Below, piece by piece: positions 1 to 8,900 of a DNA stretch of 17,622 nucleotides. The notes under the pieces were generated by a model, which worked only from the letters and a program-made list of their open reading frames with translations, did no database searches and was not told the DNA's origin. The stretch spans positions 1 through 17,622 of the forward strand of contig MSJI02000447.1 in the NCBI GenBank assembly GCA_001931905.2, read 5' to 3'. The stretch is from Cladosporium sp. IMV 00045 (lineage: Eukaryota > Ascomycota > Dothideomycetes > Cladosporiales > Cladosporiaceae). Numbering within the stretch: position 1 is the first letter of the stretch; every line of letters begins with the position of its first letter. Position numbers and translations under genes: made by a program.

Positions 1-37
1 TTTTTTTTCCAAGAAAGAAAGGAAAAGGAAAAGAATG

Positions 38-47
38 AAAACCAAAA
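38..47 (-). terminator. Pol III T-run terminators after tRNA-like copy 1
   Basis: Two TTTT runs (47-44 and 41-38 on the minus strand) lie 9-18 nt beyond the RNA 3' end, in a pyrimidine-rich stretch. Runs of four T are the minimal Pol III stop signal; fungi often need five or more, so read-through is possible here. Confidence 0.5.
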
Positions 48-55
48 GAAGATGA

Positions 56-197
56 CGCCCAGGGCAGGAATCGAACCTGCGTCTCTGTTCGAACACGCTC
101 TGGCCGGCGACGAAACCCTTGCACTGGAGGTGCTAACCATCTCTCGTGAGAGGTAGGTGTACGTGAAACAGTGTCTTTGCCACTGGACCATCTGAGC
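56..197 (-). tRNA. tRNA-like Pol III gene with long internal insert, copy 1 (isotype unresolved)
   Basis: Read on the minus strand, 197-191 (GCTCAGA) pairs with 63-57 (CCTGGGC) as an acceptor stem with two G-T wobbles and one A-C mismatch. An A box TGGTCCAGTGG lies at 190-180 and a B box GGTTCGATTCC at 77-67 within a GCAGG/CCTGC T-stem. An anticodon-type stem CTGTT (171-167) pairs with AACAG (89-85). The 77 nt between these two strands hold the anticodon loop plus a presumed intron of about 70 nt. The base at position 33 would be C, not the usual T, so no anticodon can be assigned safely. T-runs follow at 47-44 and 41-38. It could be a functional unusual tRNA, a pseudo-tRNA or a tRNA-derived noncoding RNA. 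Confidence 0.6.
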
Positions 198-237
198 GAG
201 ACTGTTCTTGTTGATTGATTGACAGAGATCGGTGGAG

Positions 238-280
238 TTTATTAAGGGAGCAGGTAGGGGAGGGGGATGAGCATGTGATC
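238..280 (-). promoter_or_regulatory. Conserved 5' flank of tRNA-like copy 1
   Basis: On the minus strand a CACATGC motif (part of 280-271) sits about 75-80 nt upstream of the RNA 5' end, and the AT-rich CCCTTAATAAA (248-238) about 41-51 nt upstream. Both recur at nearly the same distance in copy 2. The AT-rich element is placed where TFIIIB would bind, so a TATA-like role is plausible; this is inferred from position and conservation. Confidence 0.4.
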
Positions 281-346
281 AAACTGGCAGGTGAATAACC
301 GAACTGGCAGACGCTTGCGAGACGTGAAAGGATGCCAAAAGAAAAC

Positions 347-352
347 AAAAAA
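347..352 (-). terminator. Pol III T6 terminator after tRNA-like copy 2
   Basis: Six consecutive T on the minus strand, 10 nt past the predicted RNA 3' end, with further TTTT runs just beyond (345-342 and 340-337). This is the strongest terminator of the three copies. Confidence 0.65.
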
Positions 353-361
353 GAAAGAATA

Positions 362-525
362 CGCTCAGGGCAGGAGTCGAACCTGCGTCCCTGTTCAGAC
401 ACGCTCCAGTCCAATCGAGAGGGAGGTAGTAGCACAGTGCGGGCAAGCCCGTAAGTGAGGTGCCAACCATCCCTGACGGGGTAGGTGTTTGAGGAACAGT
501 GTTCTTACCACTAAACCACCTGAGC
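362..525 (-). tRNA. tRNA-like Pol III gene with long internal insert, copy 2 (isotype unresolved)
   Basis: This is the best-formed copy. The acceptor stem GCTCAGG (525-519) pairs perfectly with CCTGAGC (369-363). The D arm GTTT/GAAC, A box TGGTTTAGTGG (518-508), T-stem GCAGG/CCTGC and B box GGTTCGACTCC (383-373) all fit consensus. The stem CTGTT (499-495)/AACAG (395-391) encloses 99 nt. With an intron after position 37 the loop would begin C32-C33, so U33 is absent and the anticodon is ambiguous. The D arm resembles fungal tRNA-Gly and tRNA-Pro, but this is not enough for an isotype. A T6 terminator lies 10 nt downstream. The perfect acceptor and T stems suggest selection rather than decay. 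Confidence 0.65.
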
Positions 526-563
526 GAGATTGCTTTTGGTTGAAAGACAAAGACGGGGTTGGG

Positions 564-598
564 TTTATTAAGGGTTATTGGGGAGCGGGCATGTGACA
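564..598 (-). promoter_or_regulatory. Conserved 5' flank of tRNA-like copy 2
   Basis: The minus strand carries TGTCACATGC (598-589, about 64-73 nt upstream of the RNA 5' end) and CCCTTAATAAA (574-564, about 39-49 nt upstream). The second element is identical to that of copy 1. Shared spacing suggests an upstream Pol III element or simply recent duplication. Confidence 0.4.
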
Positions 599-616
599 GA
601 CCGGGTGGTGGTCACA

Positions 617-661
617 GAAGGACGGAGGGAAGGAGGGAAGGGAAGGGAAGAAGACGAAGGG
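617..661 (+). repeat. Polypurine tract in spacer
   Basis: About 45 nt of almost pure A/G on the plus strand, interrupted only by C at 623 and 655, with GGGAA-type short repeats. It lies between copy 2's upstream region and copy 3's terminator. A similar purine-rich stretch (11-53) flanks copy 1. Confidence 0.6.
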
Positions 662-674
662 ATCTCAGAAGGAC

Positions 675-679
675 AAAAA
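675..679 (-). terminator. Pol III T5 terminator after tRNA-like copy 3
   Basis: Five consecutive T on the minus strand, 8 nt past the predicted RNA 3' end; the same relative position as in the other two units. Confidence 0.6.
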
Positions 680-686
680 GGAAACA

Positions 687-856
687 AGCCCAGGGCAGGG
701 ATCGGACCTGCGTCTCTGTTCAAACACACTCCAATCCATTCCAGAAGATCCAGGCGAGACGCGGGGACAACCCCGGAAGAGAAGAGTTGAGGTGCTAACC
801 ATCTCTGGCGAGGTAGGTGTATATGGAACAGCGTCATACCGCTAGACCACCCAGGC
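687..856 (-). tRNA. tRNA-like Pol III gene with long internal insert, copy 3 (isotype unresolved)
   Basis: The acceptor GCCTGGG (856-850) pairs with CCTGGGC (694-688) through G-C pairs and two G-T wobbles. The A box is TGGTCTAGCGG (849-839). The B box GGTCCGATCCC (708-698) departs from GGTTCGANTCC, but the T-stem GCAGG/CCTGC is intact. The stem CTGTT (831-827)/AACAG (720-716) encloses 106 nt, the longest insert of the three. C occupies position 33 again. A T5 run at 679-675 can terminate Pol III. The 5' half resembles fungal tRNA-Pro in the D arm. This copy is the most diverged in the promoter, so it may be a weaker or decaying member. Confidence 0.55.
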
Positions 857-888
857 AGATGTTGTGATTAGGAGGCAACTGTGCGGTT

Positions 889-928
889 GGATTATGAGCG
901 TGTAGGTGTTGGGGAAAAGCATGTGACA
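889..928 (-). promoter_or_regulatory. Conserved 5' flank of tRNA-like copy 3
   Basis: TGTCACATGC recurs at 928-919, about 63-72 nt upstream of the RNA 5' end, identical to copy 2. The AT-rich element is degenerate here (CATAATCC around 896-889). Confidence 0.35.
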
Positions 929-1797
929 AGCTCGTTCAGGGGAGGTCTGTAAGTGAACGGGAGATTGGGGAAAGTGAGGTGAGAGTTGAGATTTGTGGCG
1001 GAATGACGATGCGTGCTGCTCTGGGGCAAGAGCAATATTTCAACGGCAATAGAGTCTTTGCGAATTTAGCTATCTCGTACTAGCTCATACGATCGTGTCC
1101 TACACCTCGACCCTCGTCGAAAATGGCACGTAAGATGCACCCGATCTCAGCCCCAACCCTAACCCTACGATCACATCTACAAGTCATGACTTCAACCTGA
1201 CAAGAATATGGGATCACAGAACGATCAATCATTCCAGTATCCGTTACCCAGATCGATACTTTGTGTGGAGTATCGAATGATGGCATCTAAGTCCACGCTC
1301 GCCTTTGGAAGTGGTGTTTGATAGTAAGTTGACCAAAAACATCGTGATTCTTACTCCGTTGGTCTCCATATCTTTATCTGCAGCGATTCATACCCTATTA
1401 ATCGATCATGTTGCCCAAATACAATTCTAAACACTCAATTTTGACGTCTTCGAGTCGAGTATCTTGAAGTTCAGGTCTCGGGCAGTGGTTTGCAGCCGCT
1501 TGATAACATTTGAACACGACTCCTGCGTCATTCTCAACCCCCTTCAGCAACACCTCTCTGAACGACCGCAGGGCTGACATAAATTTAATGGCTCTTATCC
1601 TCCTCGAACATCATTCCTTTTTCCTAGTCGCTGCCTTGTATTTCTTCAACCGCGCTATTCAATCTCATGCATAAGAAATTGATGACAAGGCCAGAAAAGT
1701 AAAGGTGACCGGAATCAAGCACAAAGATGAGAACCGCTCGTGACAGGAGCCAGAACAAAATGCTAATATGGATTGGTGACCTTTTCAAACCTTTACA
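929..1797. other. Intergenic stretch with no supported gene
   Basis: I see no ORF here with convincing protein character. The two longest minus-strand frames (1286-1080, 68 codons; 1580-1398, 60 codons) have no recognisable family and no clear splice partners. The second begins with a true ATG and ends in TAA and could be a small gene, but there is nothing to support it beyond the open frame. A short CCCTAACCCTA stretch near 1157-1167 resembles two telomere units or a telobox. Confidence 0.5.
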
Positions 1798-2160
1798 TCA
1801 CACCGTGACATCAAAGATCGAGTAGATTCGATCCAAAGTCCAGCCGAGTCCATTCGCAGCAAGATGTAACATGAAGCGATACTCTCCCCTCGACACCTCC
1901 AATCGATTGATGATCTCCGCAGCATGAGCATGAATGATCAGACTGGCTGCGTGATCAAGCCACCATGGGTCCGGGGCGGTCATCGCAAGAAACGTTCGAT
2001 GAGCGAGAGCATGACATAGAGCGGCAGCGGTCAATAGAAAGGCTGCTCTTGCGAGTGCCATGCTGAAAAGAGCCGCCGAGGAGGAGGTTCCAGATTTTTG
2101 AGATTGGTCTCCTTCATCCTGGGTGGCTGGCGACGCCGGTTGCTTTCCCAACGTAGTCAT
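1798..2160 (-). CDS. Possible small membrane protein, hypothetical (3' part of an uncertain gene)
   Basis: An ATG at 2160 opens 120 codons ending in TGA. The product has a Ser/Gln/Thr-rich polar start (about 30 residues), a hydrophobic segment rich in Ala and Leu (about residues 30-55, AALFSMALARAAFLLTAAAL) suggesting one membrane helix, then a His/Ala-rich helical part and an amphipathic end. I do not recognise the family. The frame stays open upstream to about 2304, and two other overlapping frames are open between 2114 and 2580, so this may be the last exon of a spliced gene. It lies downstream of MDN1 in the same orientation. Confidence is limited because no homologue or clear intron was found. 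Confidence 0.35.
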   Translation of the reverse strand: MTTLGKQPASPATQDEGDQSQKSGTSSSAALFSMALARAAFLLTAAALCHALAHRTFLAMTAPDPWWLDHAASLIIHAHAAEIINRLEVSRGEYRFMLHLAANGLGWTLDRIYSIFDVTV

Positions 2161-2921
2161 GATTCGTTGTTGTTCGAGCCTTGACAAGGACGATTGGTCC
2201 CAAAGCGTAGGGTAGCTGAACTCGTGCGAGAAGTTCCTGCCAGAGTATTGGCAGCGTGGAAGATGAAAAAGGGTCAAAGAGGTAAGGATAGAGCTCAGCG
2301 GTCATCAAGTGGACGCTGAAGTCTGGAATCGAGGCGAAATAATGTCGCGACTTGGAAAGTAACAGATTAGTTTCTTGACGATGGAGACAAGCAATCGGGG
2401 GCCAAAGCTAAGTGGAGTCTCCGGAAGATGTCTCCTCGGATCAAGTACGGTGATCGAGACTAAAGTGGCACCAGACACAAGCGAGCCCAATACCAAGATC
2501 CTTCTATCTCCATAATAACGTCTCGATTTTGCAGATCTTTGGACGCTAGTGTCCACGGCGTGAGCTTCAAAACATGCTTGAGGTTGAGGTTGAACTCATC
2601 TCACCGCTACCGAATGCCACTTGGCGTGCCGTGTCGCAACCCAAGAAGAAGCAGACTTGCTATTGCAAATGGACCAGTAGGTGTCTGAGTGATGAGAACA
2701 TTTGTGCCGAGAACATCGACTTCAACTTCGAACGACACCGGTGAGAGATCAATGTGGAAGTGATTTACTCTTTTCAACTCATTAAGGCTTTATCTCATGA
2801 ACGCCTGACTCCATGCCATAAAACCCAACCCAAGCATCCAAACTCATCTATGAGAATCTATTTCCATATCAACGATTACATCTTACAATTCTCATTCACG
2901 TCCTCATCCATCTCCCTTCGT
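2161..2921. other. Intergenic region 3' of MDN1; MDN1 3' UTR and possible 5' exons of the downstream gene
   Basis: The part next to 2921 must hold the MDN1 3' UTR, though I see no AATAAA hexamer on the minus strand close to the stop. Between about 2580 and 2305 a minus-strand frame is open and encodes a hydrophobic segment (RRILVLGSLVSGATLVSITVL), and from about 2459 to 2114 a second frame is open. They overlap and cannot both be coding throughout. No donor/acceptor pair with good consensus links them to the frame ending at 1798, so I give no gene model. Confidence 0.4.
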
Positions 2922-5900
2922 CTAGGCAGCGGTATCAACAACCTCCGAGAACCACTGCCTCAGCGCACCAGCCAAGACACCCGGCAGCTCCTGAACGTCG
3001 CGCACGATCAAGTAGTACCTGAATGGGAACGTGTCGAGGTACTTGACCATGTTCAGCTGCATCTCGCCGTTGGAGTCCTTGACAAACTCCGCTCGCTGCA
3101 AGTCGACGATACTTTGTCCCTTTGCGGCGCTACTGCTGTTGCTGGCGCCTCCACTCGCATCGGTCCTTTGAGCGGCAGAGTCGACGACGACGAAAACGAT
3201 CATGATGCGCTCTTCGTGCGCTTGGCGGACGAGTTGGCGAATCTTCGGGTGGTCTTCGCACACACCGTCCGAGATGATCAGCTGCAGCTGCCAGAGTTCG
3301 CTGCTGGAGCCGACGGCTTTGAGGCGGGCGGCCTGGAAGAGGGCGATGGATTCTTCGAGCAGCTTTTGCACGTTGGTCTTGGATTGGGCGAAGGAGAAGC
3401 TCTTGCAGACCTCGGCGCCGGCTTCGGATGTGAAGGGCGTGCTGAAGTCGTGTGCCACCTTGACGTCCTCGCCGAAACCGAGAACGCTTAGCTCGCCGAC
3501 TTCGAGCATTGACATGCTCTTGGCGACGAGGGCGAGGGTTTCGAAGGCGAGGCTCTTGCTGTCGCTTTCATCCATTGACTTGGAGTCGTCGATCGCCAGC
3601 ATGATTTGGTAGTTTCTCTTGCTGGGGATGCTGCGGCGCATCCAGATCTTGTCACGCTTGTAGGACGATGCGATGTAAGGGATGATGCGCTTGATGTTGA
3701 GACGCTTGCCAGTACGGAAGTCACCACGCATCTTCGTCGCCTGGGTAGGCTGCAGGATGAGTCGAAGGTGCTCCGTCAAGATGAGAGACAGATTGCGCGT
3801 GCTTGCTTCGTGGGCGGCCCAGGTGTGGCGAGCTTCTTCGATGGTCATCTCCTCCGGACCATCTTCGCGTGAGATGTGCGTGTGAAGGAGCTGGTCGTCC
3901 ATGTCCTCGACGTCGTCATCGTTGTCATCAACGTCGGCTTCTCTCGGCTGTCCATCGTCGCCCATTTCAATGTCTTCCTGCGCCTTGTTCTGCTCCCCGA
4001 CGAATGCCTTTACATCGCTGTTGGGCGGCAACTGGTCACTGGGATCCATCTGACCGTCTTGATCGCCAGTATTGTCACGAGGTTCTTCATCTTCGGCGTC
4101 ATCTTCGGGCATCTCCTGAAACGGTGCATCCTCCATCTCCTTGTCTTCGTTTACGGCCTTGCTGGTCTCCTCGTTCAGAGCACCAGACTGGTCCGCTGAA
4201 GCGGTACCAAGCGCTTGAGTGTCAGCTTGAGTTTCCGCGTCCGGAAGATGCTCGAATGTAGCGTTGGCCATATCAATGTCCTGCTGTTCTTTGTTGTCGG
4301 CATCTCTCGACTCGGTCGGAGCTTCGATCTCCCGCTGTTGTTTGTACCACTCCTCAAGGACATCGCCGATCTGCTTGTAGTTGGATTGGCTCTGTGCAGC
4401 GGCAGACTGCTCAGACTTCTCAGATGGCTGCTCAGCCTCGGTTTCGTTGGCGCCGCTCTGCGTTCCGGATTCTTGCTTCGCTTGAGCATCCTCGTTAGGC
4501 TCTGTGTCCTTGTCGTCTGCGTTGGCACCTCCGGCAGCCTGTGCTTGAGGCTCGTCCTCGTCCTTGCTAGCGCCTTGGTCGCCCTCTGTCGTGCCCTCTT
4601 CCGGAGCATCATCAATCTCCGTGTCCTTGTTTTGGAGCGGATCTTGGTCTTCATCATCGCTGACTTCAGGGTCGTCTTGAGCTTCGGCGTCCTCGCCAGC
4701 TTCCTGTGTCTTCTCTTGATCTTCCTCCGCTTCTGCTTCACCTTCTTTCTCCTCGGACTCTGGCTGCATAGCTTCGTCAGGCGGCTCTTCATCTTTGTCG
4801 GCGTCACCAGCAGGCTCATCTTGAGCACCGGTGTCTGGAGGCATGTCATCCTCTTCCATGGAACCAGCGTCGGACATATCGTCCTTGTCATCGCCGTCGC
4901 CATCCATGTTCAAGTCCTCCGGCAGGTCAAGGTTCTCTTGTTCCTGCATGTGAGGGTCGGCAGCCTCAGTGTCCTTCTTGGAAACCTCTTCCTCATCGGG
5001 ACCGGCAGCCTGATCCTCCTCTTCCATCTCTCCGTCTTCGCCCGCCTCACCATCTTCACCTTCCTCCTTCTCACCCTCATTAGCCGCGGACATTTCCTGA
5101 TCTTGAGCAGTGCCCTTGCCATCCTCCTTCTCCTTGTCATCCTGTTGCTCACCTTTCTTTCCGTCATCCCACATCTTCTCGTCCACCGCGCCATCGTCGA
5201 GATCACCAACCTTGCCAGACTCTTCCTCCATCTCGTCGCCTTCCGACTGATCGTCACCTTCTTCTTCGTTCTGCGAGCCTGTCTCGGCATCTCCAAGATC
5301 GCCTTCCATCTCTTGATCAGCCATGTCAACGGCGTCTTGCTCGTCTTCAATCTCTTCTTCCCTGTCTTTGCCCTTGTTCTCCTGCGCAAGCTCGGACAGG
5401 TCCTCCTCATTGCCAATGTCCTTGCTGATGTCCTCTCCGCCCTCGCCATCGCCGAGACCAGTGCCAGCTTCGACGTCTCCAGAATCCTGCTTGCTGTCCT
5501 CTGACTTCTCTGGAGGAGAACAGAAACCGTCTCTTGCCAAGGTGATAAAGGAGGTGCCGAGCATGTGACCCATCTGGTTGACTCTCAGGTGCAAGTTTGT
5601 GTAAGAGGTCAAGACTTGCTCGCTAGCGGAAGAGTACGCGCGCATGAGTGGGAAGATCGATCTGCACACCGCAGACAAAGCAGAGAGCTTGTTGACATCC
5701 TGCTGGGAGGCCGAATGCAGCTTGGCAAGAAGCTCGTCGGTGTCCATAGCCGCTTGTTTCACGTCTAGAGCCTCCCAAGCTGCTTCAAGTTGATGCTCGT
5801 CGCGAAGCAGCCAGGCAGCTTCATTCTCATCAGGCTGCTCTGATGGCAGAGCCTTTTCGAGTCTCTGCACGGAAACCAGCAACTTGTCTGCAAATTCCAA

Positions 5901-8900
5901 CACGGATGATGCCCATTCATCGTCGGAGATTGTATTGGGGCCGTCCAAGGAAACTTGCTGCAACTCATTGCGCTTCGGCAGCCACCTGGTCAACTGGTTC
6001 AAAGTTGGCTCGAGCTCAGGATAGGCGTTCACCCAAGCAACGACTTCGCCAGAAGCGCGTTCGCATGCGTCGCCCGTGTTCTGCCACTGAGTGAGGTTGT
6101 CGGATTCGATGACTCCGGCCGGCAGAGCCCTTGTACGATTGATCTGATCGACAAAGACCTGCGTATCCGTGGCTAGCTGTGATAGGCCATCGATGGCTGG
6201 CTGGTAGTTCCGGCTGGCAAGTTGCGACTGCAATCTGACGAGGCGTGCACAGGTCTCGAAGACAGTAGGCATGCATCTCAACTTCTGCAGGCTGAAAGCG
6301 TTCTGAACAGCTGCGTCGGATGAGGGCTGGGAGCAGGCTGCAAACGCCTCGAATTGTTCCAGAGTACGGCGCAGTTTCGCAGAGCTCTTAGAGTATTGGC
6401 AAAGTTTACTTTGCTGTGTCGTGGACATCGCGAGTACGCTTTCGAGGTAGACAGCGCAGCGAGCCGCTTCCGCAGCCGTGAGATCCTCTGAATGCTTACG
6501 TGAGCCTTCACGAACAGAAGGCATGATGCCAAGCAGTTTGTGAAGATGAGATTGCGAGGCTTCCTGTGCTGGCCGCTCGTCGTCTTGCACCAAAGCTCCA
6601 AGCTTGTGAAGTGCCCGCGAGAGAGTTGACTGGGAATCCAGGAGGTCTTGGCTCAAATTATGCTGAAAACCCATGGCACGGATCTTCTTGAGAACGTCCG
6701 CCAGCAGACGACGCTTACGGGTCTTGAGATGGCTGACGAGCTTTTTGTTTTCTTCCTTCAGTTGCTTGGGAGTTGCTTTCTGAAGCTCCGCGATGGACTC
6801 CTGTACGTCTTCAAGGAATTCCTTCAGACGTTGACCAGCTTCTTGGGGGAAGCTGATGGGTTGGCACTTGCTGGTGATAAGATCCGTGGTCACAGACACG
6901 TTGCGGAATCTCGCAGGGCGAGCAGCCCATGATTTGAATTGGGTTGCAAGTGCTTTCTCTTGACCGACTTCGAGAGGCGCGAATGGTTGTTGAGCAGGCG
7001 ATGCTGAGTCACATTGCTCCTTCGGCAAAGACTGGATGCCAGCCGCAAGAACCTGCGCGACTGGCTGGGCAAGCAAAACGCGGTATTTCTTCACAAGCCT
7101 GAACAGCTTGCGGTGAGAAGTCTTCGCACTCTGACGGAGCGTCTCAATGTTACGATCTTTCCAGCTTGCAAGCTGAATGACCTCCTTGATCTGCTTCTCC
7201 AATCCTGCGCGACCCGTAGCAAGAGACTCTTGCACCGGACCTTCATAGTGGCTGAAGTACGCGATGAAGTTGGCGAGGGCCTGTTGCACGGCTGCAAAAG
7301 CTGGTGACTCGGATGATCTTGCTACAAGGTGGCGCTCGAAGTTGCGAAGGAGATCAAGTCGGGTATGGTACTCTCCGAACCCAGAGTTGTGGAAGAAGTC
7401 CTCAAGTGCCTTTAGTAGACCAACAACATGCTGCTGGATGGCATCGTGAGTAGGCGGAAGAGACTCAGTCGCTGCAATGATAGTCTCGTAAGCAATGAAC
7501 CACCACGAAGCAGCATTAGCCTGAGTCTGGCGAGTCTCTTCATCAAAAAGGCCTGCCCAGGACGAAAGCTCAAGTTGCCTCCAGCTGACGATCAAATCAG
7601 TGAGGGCCTCCAGATTACCCGTAGCAGTAAATTCCCTGCTCGCCACCTTTTGCCATTCATTGATCGTGGCATGGAGTTTTTCAATGGTAGGCAGGAAGCG
7701 GACCAGCGGTTCCGAATGCTTCATTGCCAGAATCTGGTCGCAAATGACCAAAACGTCAATCGGAGTCGCGTGCTCTGGCCAGGCTTGGTGGAGCTCGTTG
7801 AACCGGCCTTGCACCTTCTTGAGAAGATCGAAAAGCTTGCGGACTTGATCCAGGTTGGCATCCTTGTATATGTTCGAGTGCTGCTTGGGAGCCGCATCCT
7901 GCATCTGCAAGAGAAGCATAGGCATCGCTAAGCTGATCTGACTGCCAACGCCCGTTGTACTGGAAACCTTGGCAAAGTCATCGAGCAGGTCTACGACAGT
8001 GCCAGAATCGAGCTTGCCACGGGTGAAGATACCGCGGTGGAGCGAGGCAATGCAAGAGGCCAGTCCCTGTGTACCGGCATTGTGTTTACTTTTGGTCGAT
8101 TCGTTGTCGGCACCAGGGAACAGTTCATCAAGCTCTTCGGCAATAGGCTCATCGATCATCTCGTCCTCGCCACTGTATCTGTAGAGGCTGGACTTGGCTG
8201 CTTCTTCCCTCTGATTGCGACCAAGCTCATTTCGCCATTGATCATACAAACGAGCGAATTGTTGCTCGATGCGCTGCTTGAGAGTCGAGTCTGCGGCTGC
8301 CAAAGGCCATGCGCAGCTTCGTGCAGAGACCGTCGCGAGCCACAAGATTGTCTCTTGTTGACTTGCTGCTGCTGGCGATGCCTTGACCATGGCGGCGTCT
8401 GATGACCACTCTGCCAAAGAAGCATTGAAGAAGGGGACCACGGATTGCAACTTGGAGACTTGCTCCGTCTGGTCTTCAGACACTGCTTCTTGATGCGCAA
8501 GGTCTCGGGCAATGTCCAAGCACGCAAGCAGACCGACCACTGGCGCGGTGAGGTCTTCATATGCTCTGTAGTGATCAGAAAGTCTCTTCCGAATCTGCTG
8601 AACATTCGCCATAAGGCCGGCATCGAGAATCATGTTCTTGTCGCTTTCGATAGCGGCCAGAATCCTGCGGAGGTTGTCGAAATCCATCTGCAGATCAGCG
8701 AGTTCTGAGACCTCGGGGCGGCATATCTGAGGTGCCTCAGGCGCATCCCCGAGGGCAAGCTGATCTTGCTCAAGCAGACGGAGACGCAGGGAGGTCTGCT
8801 CACCAGTCAAAGCGAGCTTGAATCCACGCAAAGATGAAAGCTTGCCCTGAAGATCCGAAGAAACACTGTCGAAGACTTGGCGTTTCAACAACGGCTCTAG

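Larger units (their letters stand above)
38..928. repeat. Tandem array of three diverged ~330-bp units
   Basis: The RNA 5' ends fall at 197, 525 and 856, giving periods of 328 and 331 bp. Each unit contains, in the same order, a pyrimidine-rich 3' flank with T-run, a tRNA-like gene, an AT-rich upstream element and the CACATGC motif. The units are clearly homologous but diverged and carry length differences, mainly in the insert (77, 99 and 106 nt) and the spacer. This points to old tandem duplication of a complete Pol III transcription unit. Confidence 0.7.

Noticed and set aside
133..837. Minus-strand frames of 60-100 codons across the tRNA-like array, sharing similar peptides such as LFHVHLP and SRLDW
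   Set aside because: The similar peptides only reflect translation of the repeated tRNA-like units. The frames run through A and B boxes and stems and do not have consistent starts.
38..928. A SINE or other retrotransposon family
   Set aside because: Units are tandem and head-to-tail with flanking sequence included. I see no poly-A tails or target-site duplications, so segmental tandem duplication is the simpler reading. A dispersed-copy search could change this.
1398..1580. Minus-strand 60-codon frame with ATG and TAA
   Set aside because: It is short, unrecognised, without supporting signals, and of a size expected by chance. Kept only as a remark in the intergenic entry.
2754..3491. Plus-strand open frame of 245 codons
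   Set aside because: Most of it is antisense to the conserved MIDAS domain of MDN1. Its own product has no recognisable domain and its acidic, Leu-rich content follows from the opposite strand.
4215..5504. Plus-strand open frame of 429 codons with very hydrophobic, Leu/Val-rich product
   Set aside because: It is exactly antisense to the D/E-rich tail of MDN1. Reverse complements of Asp/Glu codons give Leu, Val, Phe and Ile codons without stops, so the frame and its apparent membrane helices are artefacts.
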